Made by a program: the position numbers and the translations under genes
In this document: positions 1 to 6,762 of the stretch, in pieces
How positions within the stretch are numbered: the first letter of the stretch is position 1
Layout of the letters: every line of letters begins with the position of its first letter
Notes under the pieces: generated by a model
Seen by the model: the letters and a program-made list of their open reading frames with translations, nothing else
Databases searched by the model: none
Told to the model about the DNA's origin: nothing
Assembly (NCBI GenBank): GCA_002400675.1
Contig: NVQY01000035.1
Location: 1-10,826 of the forward strand
Origin: Paracoccaceae bacterium
Lineage (GTDB): Bacteria; Pseudomonadota; Alphaproteobacteria; Rhodobacterales; Rhodobacteraceae
Direction: 5' to 3'
Length of the DNA: 10,826 nucleotides

Positions 1-1
1 C

Positions 2-319
2 GCCTTCAGCGTTGCCATTTCGGCAGCCATCACAGTGATTGTGGCCAGTGGGCTGGGCCTGCCGGTCAGTTCGACCCACATCGCCGTGGGTGGTATTTTC
101 GGGGTCGGGTTTTACCGCGAATGGCATATGGAGCGGCGTCTGCGCGCCTCGACCGCCGCGCGCTCGGACGTGAAACAACGCCCCCCCGAAGAGCGTCGTC
201 GTCGCAAGCTGGTCCGCCGGTCGCATTTCATGACCATCATCGCCGCCTGGGTGATCACCGTGCCAGCCGCCGCCCTGATGTCAGGCCTGATCTTTCTGGC
301 GCTGAACGCCCTGCTTTAG
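2..319 (+). CDS. PiT-family inorganic phosphate transporter, C-terminal part (5' end outside window)
   Basis: This is the last ~105 codons of an integral membrane phosphate permease; the frame is open from base 2 and ends at TAG 317-319. The family signature GLPVSSTHIAVGGIFGVG is visible near the start. It belongs to the second PiT repeat, whose conserved Thr/Ser-His region lines the transport path. A charged cytoplasmic stretch follows (REWHMERRLRAS, then an Arg-rich RRRRK patch), and then a last hydrophobic helix (MTIIAAWVITVPAAALMSGL), matching the known topology of the family. PiT carriers import phosphate, often as a metal-phosphate complex, using the proton or sodium gradient. The gene converges on the panE-like gene with a palindrome in the 60-bp gap. 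Family assignment is firm; substrate is inferred from the family, and the missing N-terminus cannot be judged. Confidence 0.88.
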   Translation, partial: AFSVAISAAITVIVASGLGLPVSSTHIAVGGIFGVGFYREWHMERRLRASTAARSDVKQRPPEERRRRKLVRRSHFMTIIAAWVITVPAAALMSGLIFLALNALL

Positions 320-351
320 GCTCTTTCGCAACGCCCGCCACAGGCGCAACC

Positions 352-374
352 AAGAAAATTCGGCGAATTTTCTT
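352..374. terminator. Perfect 11-bp inverted repeat between convergent genes, candidate bidirectional terminator
   Basis: The arms AAGAAAATTCG (352-362) and CGAATTTTCTT (364-374) are perfectly complementary around a single central G. An RNA copy could form a 9-bp stem with a five-base CGGCG loop. On the + strand the 3' arm runs into TT and so ends in a T-rich stretch; the opposite strand is T-rich in the same way. It sits in the 60-bp gap between the stop codons of two converging genes, where a shared terminator is expected. The stem is AT-rich, so termination strength is uncertain. A palindromic protein site or dispersed intergenic repeat is the alternative. Confidence 0.55.
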
Positions 375-379
375 TTCGC

Positions 380-1408
380 CTAGGGCGACGCGCCGGAGTG
401 CAACTGGGCGGGGGTTAACCGGGGCGATCCCGGGCCGTTCTTTGCGGCATCACGCACAGCCTGCGCCACACGGGTACAGATCGGCGTGACCACATTGTAG
501 GTCTGGCCCAGCGCGATGATCACCCCCTGAAGGCTGTCAATTTCGGTGCCCCGCCCCGCGTCCAGATCATAGGCCATCGAGGTACGCGCGCTTGGGTCTA
601 TCGTCAGCATCTGCGCGGCGATCCGCGCGAACAACGGCGTCGGCAGGCGCAGAACATGCGGGATCATCGCCATCGGCAGGGGCGTGGTGGATTTTGTGGC
701 AATCCCAGCGGCCCTCAGCACCCTCACCGCCTCGGCCATCTGATCGGCCATCAACCGGCGCCAATCGCGCGACATCAGCATATCCTGCAAGGTCAGCCCC
801 GACAGGGCGTTCAGGGCATTGGCAAGGTTGACCAGCACCTTGCCCCATTGATACGCGGTGATATCGGGCGTTTCCGGAACCCGCAGCCCCGGCGCCGACA
901 AGAGCGACCCCAGCCCCCCTGCCCCGGTTTCAAGCATAATGTCACCGCTGGAGGCCCGATGGTACTCACCCGGCCCGCGCGGCACCACGTTGAACGGCAC
1001 CATTGCCGCGCGCACCGGATGATCGGGCAGGCCCGCACGCAGGGTTTGAACGGCTTCCAGCCCGTTTTGCAGGCTGATCACCGGAGTCGTCGCAGGCGCG
1101 TGGCTGGCAATCAGCTGCGCCATCTCGGCGCTGGCACCGGTTTTGACGGTTACCAGAATCAGATCGGCGTCTCTCAGGCACTCCGGGTCTGGGGTTAGGG
1201 TCAGATCATCCGGGGCAACCCGTTTTAAGAGACCGTAAAAGTCGCTGAGGGTCAGGCCGTGGGTGCGGATGTCACTTATGATGCGCGGGCGGGCCAGAAG
1301 GGTGACGTTATGGTTCGCCGCCGCCAGCAGGCCTCCGGTGAAGCAGCCGATGCTACCGGCCCCGGCGATGACGATATGCGGGGCATGTCCCGCCTTTTGC
1401 AAATTCAT
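380..1408 (-). CDS. panE: 2-dehydropantoate 2-reductase family protein (ketopantoate reductase, ApbA/PanE-like)
   Basis: The 342-residue product is a cytosolic NAD(P)H-dependent reductase of the ApbA/PanE fold. An N-terminal Rossmann domain opens with HIVIAGAGSIGCF at residues 11-23, containing the GxGxxG nucleotide-binding loop. The C-terminal helical domain carries the candidate catalytic lysine in QWGKVLVNLANALNALSG (K190, with N194 and N198 nearby). Its GRGTEID motif (285-291) contains the conserved Glu of the active site. Bona fide PanE reduces 2-dehydropantoate to pantoate for coenzyme A synthesis, but genomes often hold several paralogues with unknown 2-oxoacid substrates, so the exact reaction is not certain. 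The size is slightly above the usual ~300, mainly from about ten extra N-terminal residues. The ATG at 1408 lacks a clear Shine-Dalgarno, so a nearby start is possible. It is divergent from the broken cyclase, 73 bp away. Confidence 0.85.
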   Translation of the reverse strand: MNLQKAGHAPHIVIAGAGSIGCFTGGLLAAANHNVTLLARPRIISDIRTHGLTLSDFYGLLKRVAPDDLTLTPDPECLRDADLILVTVKTGASAEMAQLIASHAPATTPVISLQNGLEAVQTLRAGLPDHPVRAAMVPFNVVPRGPGEYHRASSGDIMLETGAGGLGSLLSAPGLRVPETPDITAYQWGKVLVNLANALNALSGLTLQDMLMSRDWRRLMADQMAEAVRVLRAAGIATKSTTPLPMAMIPHVLRLPTPLFARIAAQMLTIDPSARTSMAYDLDAGRGTEIDSLQGVIIALGQTYNVVTPICTRVAQAVRDAAKNGPGSPRLTPAQLHSGASP

Positions 1409-1481
1409 ACTACCAGATTCCGTTGCTATTCATCAGCGTTCTGACTGTAGGCTACTTTCAAACCTGCCTGGAGGTAAGTTT

Positions 1482-2316
1482 TTGATTGAGTCCGACAAGA
1501 TGACCGCGCTGATAAACTGGCTTGTCGCCGGCGCCCCCCCAAGCGGAGTTTCAATGATCTGGTCAAAGAGATTGGCCAGCGCCTGACCGGAACTGGCCTG
1601 CCGGTTCATCAGTTGGGCCTGTATCAGGTGCTGATCCATCCCGAGGCCCCGGGCCGGTTCTATTACTGGACCGAAAAGGGCGGCGCGCATCAGGCGGCGA
1701 TTACGTAAGCACAGATGAAACAACGCTCTGTGTGGATCGGCAGCCCCGCCGAGACCTGTATGACCAGGAGTCGACTGGTGGTTCACACGCTTGGCAGCAT
1801 GCCGCAATTTGATGGGCGCGAAATGGCGCGCAATAATGCCCTGCGCGCCATGTGATCGACAGCCTGAACCTGTTTTATGACTGTGCCGAAACAGCCATTG
1901 GTCAGAACGGCGGGGAAATCCTCAAATTCATGGGCGACGGGTTGCTGGCGATTCTTCCGACACCGGATGACCAGTCGGCGCAAAAGGCAGCCGCCAGCGG
2001 GGCGATTTCGTCGCTGGAGGATATCCGGCGGCAGTTGCTGGCCGCCTCACGCGAGGATTTGCAGTTCCGGGCGTCGCTGCATCTTGGGGATATTCATTAT
2101 GGCAACATCGGCAGCAAGTCGCGGCTGGATTTCACCGCCATTGGTCCAAGCGTCAATTTAGCCGCACGGTTGATGGCCGTCACCGATGAACTGGGGCGCG
2201 ATTTTGTTGGCTCCGACGTGTTCCACCATCTGGTGCCACAGCGCACGGGCCTCTTGGGCGCGCGGATGTTCAAGGGGTTTGAACATCCGCACAAAGTTTA
2301 CGGGATTACCGGTTGA
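1482..2316 (+). pseudogene. Degenerate class III adenylate/guanylate cyclase
   Basis: The remains of a bacterial class III nucleotide cyclase are spread over three frames. The likely ancestral start is TTG 1482, seven bases after GGAGG (1470-1474); ATG 1500 is the alternative. The N-terminus reads MTALINWLVAGAPP. The frame then breaks in a seven-C run (1534-1540) and resumes as SFNDLVKEIGQRLTGTGLP. It continues through HPEAPGRFYYWTEKGG to an in-frame TAA (1706-1708), then AQMKQRSVWIGSPAETCMT to FDGREM near 1825. Near 1825-1850 sequence is missing and the frame shifts again. The final frame (about 1837-2316) encodes VIDSLNLFYD, GGEILKFMGDGLLAIL and LDFTAIGPSVNLAARL. These keep the substrate-binding Lys, the second metal Asp and the Asn/Arg pair. 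The segment bearing the first metal Asp (FADLRGFT-type) is gone, so cAMP synthesis is not expected. A short protein from GTG 1852 is conceivable but catalytically incomplete. Confidence 0.88.
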
Positions 2317-3243
2317 TCAGACCCCAAGGCACCAGCGCATCACTGCTTTTTGCGCGTGCAGGCGATTTTCGGCCTCGTCAAAGATCACCGATTGCGGGCC
2401 ATCCATCACTCCAGAGGTGACTTCTTCTTCGCGGTGCGCCGGCAGGCAGTGCATGAACAGGGCGTCGGGTTTGGCGTGGGCCATCAGTTCTTCGTTGACC
2501 TGATAGGGGCGCAGGATGTTGTGGCGGCGTTCGCGCGCGGATTGGGCGTCGTGCATCGAAACCCATGTGTCCGCGACCACCAGATCGGCACCGGTCACGG
2601 CCTTGGCCGCGTCACGCTCGATGGTGATGGTGCAGCCTTTGGAGCGGGCAAAGCCGACGAATTCGTCCTCGGGGTCCAGTTGCGAGGGGCCGGTGAAGGT
2701 CAGGTCGAACCCGAATTGTCCGGCCGCATGCAGGAACGAGGCGCACACGTTGTTGCCGTCGCCGGTCCAGACCACCTTTTTGCCGTTGATCGGGCCGCGG
2801 TGTTCCTCAAAGGTCAGCACGTCGGCCATGATCTGGCAGGGGTGGGTGCGGTCGGTTAATCCGTTGATCACCGGCACATCGGCGTATTCGGCCATTTCCA
2901 TCAATACGGTTTCGTCGAACGTGCGGATCATGATCATGTCCACATAGCGGCTGAGCACCCGCGCAGTGTCGGCGATGGTTTCGCCGTGGCCCAGTTGCAT
3001 GTCATTGCCCGACAGCAGCATGGTTTGCCCGCCCATCTGGCGCACGCCCACGTCGAAAGAAACGCGGGTTCGGGTCGAGGGTTTCTCGAAGATCAGCGCC
3101 ACCATGTGGTTGGCCAGCGGTTGGGTATCGTCCGGCGCACCTTTGGGGCGGCCTTGGCGCGCCTGTTTCATGGCGGCGGCCTGGTCGATCATTGAGCGAA
3201 GGGCGGCTAGGTCGGTTTTGTGGATGTCTAGGAAGTGGTTCAT
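2317..3243 (-). CDS. argF: Ornithine carbamoyltransferase
   Basis: The 308-residue cytosolic enzyme transfers the carbamoyl group from carbamoyl phosphate to ornithine to make citrulline, the sixth step of arginine synthesis. Family hallmarks are in order: the carbamoyl-phosphate loop STRTR (56-60), HPCQ (134-137), the ornithine-binding segment DTWVSM (225-230), and HCLPAHR (265-271) with the catalytic cysteine. Length is typical of anabolic OTCases, which act as trimers. The start MNHFLDI at 3243 was chosen over an ATG 51 bases upstream, because the extra residues are GC-hairpin sequence unlike the family N-terminus. No strong Shine-Dalgarno precedes it. It follows argD by 82 bp on the same strand and is probably co-transcribed. 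Its stop directly abuts the stop of the convergent cyclase pseudogene, so no terminator fits between them. Confidence 0.96.
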   Translation of the reverse strand: MNHFLDIHKTDLAALRSMIDQAAAMKQARQGRPKGAPDDTQPLANHMVALIFEKPSTRTRVSFDVGVRQMGGQTMLLSGNDMQLGHGETIADTARVLSRYVDMIMIRTFDETVLMEMAEYADVPVINGLTDRTHPCQIMADVLTFEEHRGPINGKKVVWTGDGNNVCASFLHAAGQFGFDLTFTGPSQLDPEDEFVGFARSKGCTITIERDAAKAVTGADLVVADTWVSMHDAQSARERRHNILRPYQVNEELMAHAKPDALFMHCLPAHREEEVTSGVMDGPQSVIFDEAENRLHAQKAVMRWCLGV

Positions 3244-3276
3244 TTTGGGTTCGCTTTTGGTTTTTGGGCGGGGCAG

Positions 3277-3303
3277 GTGGGGGCCAGCCCCCACACCCCC
3301 GGG
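3277..3303. repeat. GC-rich hairpin with adjacent C5-GGG tract in the argD-argF gap
   Basis: GTGGGGG (3277-3283) and CCCCCAC (3288-3294) form a perfect 7-bp inverted repeat around a four-base loop. ACCCCCGGG follows directly and then ATATTTA (3304-3310). It lies between argD and argF, both on the minus strand. No T-run follows the hairpin in the argD reading direction, so it does not look like a standard Rho-independent terminator. It could partly attenuate readthrough into argF or stabilise the upstream mRNA. From memory, similar GGGGGC/GCCCCC hairpins followed by CCCCCGG(A/G)TATTT are scattered between genes in Rhodobacteraceae; that is recollection, and the element occurs only once here. 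Confidence 0.5.
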
Positions 3304-3325
3304 ATATTTATCAACACAAGAAGGG

Positions 3326-4501
3326 TTAAGAGGATTCGATTTGGCTGGCCGCTTTGTCGAGGCGGGAGATCGCTGTGGTGATGTCGGCCTCGGTTATGTT
3401 CAGGGTGGGCAGCAGGCGGATGACGTTGTCGGCGGCGGGCACGGTGATCACCAGATTGTCGTAGCCTGCATTCACCATGTCGATGTTGGGGGTTACGCAT
3501 TGCAGGCCGAGCATCAGGCCGGTGCCGCGTACTTCGGAAAATGTATCCGGGTGGGCGGCAATCAGGCCTTCGAGTTTTTGACGGAACAGGCCCGCCTTGC
3601 GGTTGACGTTTTCGAGAAATTTCGGGTCAGAGACGTGATCCATCACTGCCTTGCCCACGGCGCAGCCCAGCGGGTTGCCGCCATAGGTCGAGCCATGGGT
3701 TCCAGCCGTCATGCCAGAGGCGGCGTTTTCGGTGGCCAGTACTGCGCCCAAGGGAAAGCCGCCGCCGATGCCTTTGGCGACCATCATGATGTCGGGTTCG
3801 ATCCCCGCCCATTCATGGGCGAACAGTTTGCCGGTACGGCCCATGCCGCATTGCACTTCGTCGAGGATCAGCAGCAGGTCGTGTTCGTCGCACAGGTCGC
3901 GCAGGCCCTTTAGGCAATGGTCGGGAAGGGGGCGGATGCCGCCTTCGCCTTGGACCGGTTCGATCATTATGGCCGCTGTAGTATCGGTGATGGCCGCCTT
4001 TAGCGCGTCGTGGTCGTTCCAAGGCAGGTGGATGAAGCCGGGCAGCAGAGGGCCGAAGCCGTGGGTCATTTTCTCGGACCCGGCGGCGGCGATGCCGGCA
4101 GAGGAGCGACCATGAAAAGAGCCGGAGAATGTGATGATGTCGGTGCGGTTTGGTTGGTCCCGGTCGTGATTGTATTTGCGCGCCATCTTGACCGCCAGTT
4201 CGCAGGCCTCGGTGCCGGAGTTGGTGAAGAACACGGTATCCGCAAAGGTGGCCGCGACCAGCTTGTCCGCCAGCGCCTGTTGCTGGGGGATCTGGTAGAG
4301 GTTGGACACATGCCACAGGTTTTGCGCCTGATCGGTAAGCGCCGCCACCAGATCCGGGTGCGCGTGGCCCAATGCGTTGACCGCAATGCCTGCGCCAAGG
4401 TCAAGGAAACGTCGGCCATCCGCCTCTGTCAGCCAGGAGCCTTCGCCCTTTACGAACGACAGAGGGGCGCGGTTATAGGTTGGCAGAACGGACGGGATCA
4501 T
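3326..4501 (-). CDS. argD: Acetylornithine aminotransferase (class III, PLP-dependent)
   Basis: The 391-residue cytosolic enzyme converts N-acetylglutamate 5-semialdehyde to N-acetylornithine, using glutamate as amino donor. ArgD enzymes often also serve in lysine synthesis as succinyldiaminopimelate aminotransferases. Class III hallmarks are clear: TNSGTEA (93-99) and SFHGR (128-132) around the phosphate and cofactor ring, [12 protein letters not shown] (213-224) with the Asp that contacts the pyridine nitrogen, and VAKGIGGG (241-248) where K243 should bind PLP. The start is [16 protein letters not shown], because AAAGGA (4509-4514) lies seven bases upstream of its ATG and the family begins here. 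Two upstream in-frame ATGs (4531 and 4519) are less likely. It heads an argD-argF unit, divergent from the FetA-like gene across 238 bp that includes a 15-bp palindrome. Confidence 0.95.
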   Translation of the reverse strand: MIPSVLPTYNRAPLSFVKGEGSWLTEADGRRFLDLGAGIAVNALGHAHPDLVAALTDQAQNLWHVSNLYQIPQQQALADKLVAATFADTVFFTNSGTEACELAVKMARKYNHDRDQPNRTDIITFSGSFHGRSSAGIAAAGSEKMTHGFGPLLPGFIHLPWNDHDALKAAITDTTAAIMIEPVQGEGGIRPLPDHCLKGLRDLCDEHDLLLILDEVQCGMGRTGKLFAHEWAGIEPDIMMVAKGIGGGFPLGAVLATENAASGMTAGTHGSTYGGNPLGCAVGKAVMDHVSDPKFLENVNRKAGLFRQKLEGLIAAHPDTFSEVRGTGLMLGLQCVTPNIDMVNAGYDNLVITVPAADNVIRLLPTLNITEADITTAISRLDKAASQIESS

Positions 4502-4528
4502 CTGTGAATCCTTTATCATGTGAACCTT

Positions 4529-4543
4529 CATGAGTGACTCATG
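4529..4543. promoter_or_regulatory. Perfect palindrome CATGAGTGACTCATG upstream of argD, candidate operator
   Basis: Seven-base arms CATGAGT and ACTCATG surround a central G, 28 bases upstream of the chosen argD start codon. The palindrome contains GACTC (4536-4540), a GANTC site of the kind methylated by CcrM in Alphaproteobacteria. A second GANTC (GAATC, 4506-4510) lies at the argD ribosome binding site. Dyads of this size near a start often bind dimeric repressors. I cannot name the regulator and found no second copy of the whole palindrome here. In the rest of 4502-4739 I see no promoter good enough to call for argD or for the FetA-like gene. Confidence 0.4.
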
Positions 4544-4739
4544 TCAGGCTGTTTTGGAAGGGGTGTTTTGGGAGGTGCGCGCCATAGGCGTGGCGCATAG
4601 ATCAGGCGGGCCGTTACGCGGTGTCGCGTCGACGTCGGTTGCAATCGGATGAAAACAGGGGTCTGATCATGCCCATGCTCCTAGCCCAGTGGGATTGTTT
4701 TGTGAACCCTGAAAATATCGCCTTTGTCGGGGCATCCAC

Positions 4740-5339
4740 ATGTTGAAGGTCGAAGGCCTGACACGGCTGGGGCTTGGTCCGTTTGATTTCACCGTGGCGG
4801 ATGGCGAATGTCTGGCCATTACCGGGCCGTCCGGGGCCGGCAAATCGGTGTTGTTGCGCGCGATTGCCGATCTTGACCCCAACGAAGGCCAGATCGCCAC
4901 CGCTGGGATGCAGCGCGAGGCGGTTGCCGCCCCGGACTGGCGGCGCGCGGTTGCTTTGCTGCCGGCGGAAAGCGGGTGGTGGGCCGATGGGGTTGCCACA
5001 CATTTTCAAGATGCGCGCGCCGTGCGGCCAATGCTGGCGCGGGTTGGGCTGGACCAACAGGCGCTGGACTGGCAGGTGGCGCGGCTTTCGACCGGCGAGC
5101 GGCACCGGCTGGCGTTGTTGCGCGCGTTAGAGCAGCAGCCGCAGGTGTTGTTGCTGGACGAGCCGACGACGATGCTGGACGCGGGCACAACCGGGATGGT
5201 CGAGGACCTGCTGAAAGAGCGCATGGATCGGGGGTTAAGCATCGTCATGGTAACCCATGACGCTGAACAACCCGAACGGATCGCCAGCCGGGTGATGTGG
5301 CTGGAAAACGGCCGGTTGAACGCGAGGGCGGGGGGATGA
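4740..5339 (+). CDS. fetA: ABC transporter ATP-binding protein, FetA/YbbL-like
   Basis: This compact 199-residue ATPase subunit powers the membrane protein encoded next. Walker A is GPSGAGKS (29-36), the signature LSTGERHRLALLRAL (116-130), Walker B VLLLDEP (136-142) with catalytic E141, the D-loop follows at MLD, and the switch histidine is in MVTHD (170-174). Assignment to FetA comes mainly from its partner, a clear FetB/UPF0014 protein; E. coli FetAB exports iron and eases oxidative stress. The Q-loop is unusual: where a Gln is expected the sequence reads LLPAESGWW (73-81), with Ala or Glu in its place. The start at 4740 has only a weak upstream purine run, but the family N-terminus fits, and the frame is closed by TGA at 4710-4712. 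The stop overlaps the next start as ATGA, implying translational coupling. Confidence 0.85.
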   Translation: MLKVEGLTRLGLGPFDFTVADGECLAITGPSGAGKSVLLRAIADLDPNEGQIATAGMQREAVAAPDWRRAVALLPAESGWWADGVATHFQDARAVRPMLARVGLDQQALDWQVARLSTGERHRLALLRALEQQPQVLLLDEPTTMLDAGTTGMVEDLLKERMDRGLSIVMVTHDAEQPERIASRVMWLENGRLNARAGG

Positions 5340-6148
5340 GCAATTATGTCTCGTTAGGCTACGGCGATCTGGCGCTGGCGGCGGTGTTTCTGGTGATCAA
5401 CGGGCTGGCGTCGATCTGGCTGGGGTTGGGGCTGGAGCGGCGGCTGGCTGTGGCGGCGGTGCGGATGTTCGTGCAGTTGTCGCTGGTGGGGTTGGTGTTG
5501 AAGACACTGTTTGGGCTGGCGTCGCCGTGGCTTACCGGGTTGTGGATCGTATTCATGCTGTTGTTTGCCGGGCGCGAAGTCTGGGCGCGGCAGGAAAACC
5601 AGATCATGGGGTGGTGGGGCTATGGTATTGGCGGCGGGGCAATGGCGCTGTCGGCGGGGGTGGTTGCGGTCTTTGCGCTGGGGGTTCTGGTGCGCCCGGA
5701 CCCGTGGTGGGCGCCGCAGTATTTCCTGCCCTTGCTGGGGATGATTCTGGGCAATGCGATGAACGGGGTGTCTTTGGGGCTAAACAGCCTGCACCGCGCC
5801 ATCAAACGGGAATCGCGCGCTATCGAGGCGCAGTTGATGCTGGGCGCGACCCGTTGGCAGGCGGCGGGGCCGTTTCTGCGGGATGCGCTGAAGACCGGGT
5901 TCATCCCGATCATCAACGCCATGGCGGCCACCGGGATCGTGTCGCTGCCGGGGATGATGTCGGGGCAGATATTGGCCGGGGTCGATCCGCGCGAAGCGGT
6001 CAAGTATCAGATACTGGTGATGTTGCTGATCGCCGGCAGCACCGGGATCGGCGTCATGCTGGCCGCGTTCGGGTCGCTATGGCGGCTGACGGACGACCGC
6101 CACCGGCTAAGGCCGGACCGGTTGAGCGCGTCAAAGGACGGGGCCTGA
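5336..6148 (+). CDS. fetB: FetB/YbbM-like ABC transporter permease (UPF0014 family)
   Basis: The 270-residue inner-membrane protein has about seven hydrophobic segments. Conserved UPF0014 blocks are visible: RMFVQLSLVG (43-52), LLGMILGNAMNGVSLGLN (133-150), QLMLGATRWQA (166-176), and LPGMMSGQILAGVDP (204-218) followed by AVKYQILVM. In E. coli the family member FetB works with FetA as an iron exporter; the metal here is inferred, not shown. The ATG at 5336 overlaps the stop of the ATPase gene by four bases. An ATG at 5297 in this frame is rejected, because it would encode 13 charged residues inside the upstream gene. The stop lies 11 bp from the stop of the convergent RidA-like gene, leaving no room for a conventional terminator. 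Confidence 0.9.
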   Translation: MSNYVSLGYGDLALAAVFLVINGLASIWLGLGLERRLAVAAVRMFVQLSLVGLVLKTLFGLASPWLTGLWIVFMLLFAGREVWARQENQIMGWWGYGIGGGAMALSAGVVAVFALGVLVRPDPWWAPQYFLPLLGMILGNAMNGVSLGLNSLHRAIKRESRAIEAQLMLGATRWQAAGPFLRDALKTGFIPIINAMAATGIVSLPGMMSGQILAGVDPREAVKYQILVMLLIAGSTGIGVMLAAFGSLWRLTDDRHRLRPDRLSASKDGA

Positions 6149-6159
6149 GGTTTCCGCAG

Positions 6160-6576
6160 TCAGGGCGTGCTTTGGTCTGACGAAACGGGGCTGGCGGCGG
6201 CGATCATCCGGATTTCAACAATCGCCCCTTCGCGCCGCAGGCCTGCCACCTCGACCGCAGTCCAGGCCGGGTATGGATCGGCGACATAGTCAAGGCGGAT
6301 CGCATTGAACAGATCGAAGTGATCGCGCAGGCCGACATGGTAGGTGGTCATTTCGACCACGGACTGAAAGGACAGGCCTGCCGCGTGCAGGGTGGTGGCG
6401 ATCTTGTCAAAAGCCGCGCGTATCTGGGTCTCGGGGTCGGTGGGCATGTCGCCATTCACATCGCTTCCGGTGGTGCCGGACAGGAAAACATGGTCACCTG
6501 ACGCGATAGCGGGCGAGAGTTTCAGGTGCTCTGATGCAGGTCGGAATGCAGGCGGGACGATTGCACGGGGCGGCAT
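6160..6576 (-). CDS. RidA/YjgF/YER057c/UK114 superfamily protein lacking the Rid1 catalytic arginine
   Basis: The 138-residue protein of the RidA superfamily should form a trimer with ligand clefts at the interfaces. Recognisable parts are VFLSGTTGSD (30-39), DPETQIRAAFDKIATTLHAAG (47-67), VEMTTYHVG (74-82) and YPAWTAVEVAGL (102-113) before the last strand VEIRMIAA. True RidA deaminates reactive 2-aminoacrylate-type enamines and needs an Arg in the PxRxxVEVA segment. Here that place holds W105, so the RidA reaction is doubtful, as in Rid4-7-type subgroups of unknown role. The start at 6576 was chosen because AAAGGA (6584-6589) sits seven bases upstream; an ATG at 6609 would add 11 residues. 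It is a single gene, convergent with fetB and divergent from the DMT permease. Confidence 0.85.
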   Translation of the reverse strand: MPPRAIVPPAFRPASEHLKLSPAIASGDHVFLSGTTGSDVNGDMPTDPETQIRAAFDKIATTLHAAGLSFQSVVEMTTYHVGLRDHFDLFNAIRLDYVADPYPAWTAVEVAGLRREGAIVEIRMIAAASPVSSDQSTP

Positions 6577-6640
6577 TGGCGTATCCTTTGTCTGGCGCAG
6601 GTCCGTCATGGTGACTCATCCGGGCGGCAGGCTCAACCTA

Positions 6641-6650
6641 CCACATGTGG
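6641..6650. promoter_or_regulatory. 10-bp palindrome CCACATGTGG in the RidA/DMT divergent region
   Basis: This perfect dyad lies in the 186-bp gap between the divergent RidA-like and DMT genes. Dyads of this length occur by chance fairly often, so an operator role is only a possibility. I could not identify a convincing -35/-10 pair on either strand elsewhere in 6577-6762. Confidence 0.2.
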
Positions 6651-6762
6651 CATGGGCGGGGTGCAGGCGCTGGCGCGGCTTGTCGTGCGCCGAGGTGGTT
6701 TCTTGGTGGCAGCCCCTGCTTTGCCCTTGAACCCGGCCCCTGTCCGGCGCAGGGCTGATCTC

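Noticed and set aside
2966..3913. A 315-codon + strand frame opposite argF and argD
   Set aside because: It runs antisense through two highly conserved enzymes and the hairpin between them, and shows no protein-family motif.
4638..4739. Possible promoters for the FetA-like gene (TTGCAA, TTGTTT and nearby AT-rich hexamers)
   Set aside because: No pair had both acceptable hexamers and a 16-18 bp spacer.
4534..6619. The 9-mer GTGACTCAT at 4534-4542 and again at 6611-6619, both in divergent intergenic regions
   Set aside because: Similarity does not extend beyond the nine bases, and one chance repeat of this size in 10 kb is not surprising.
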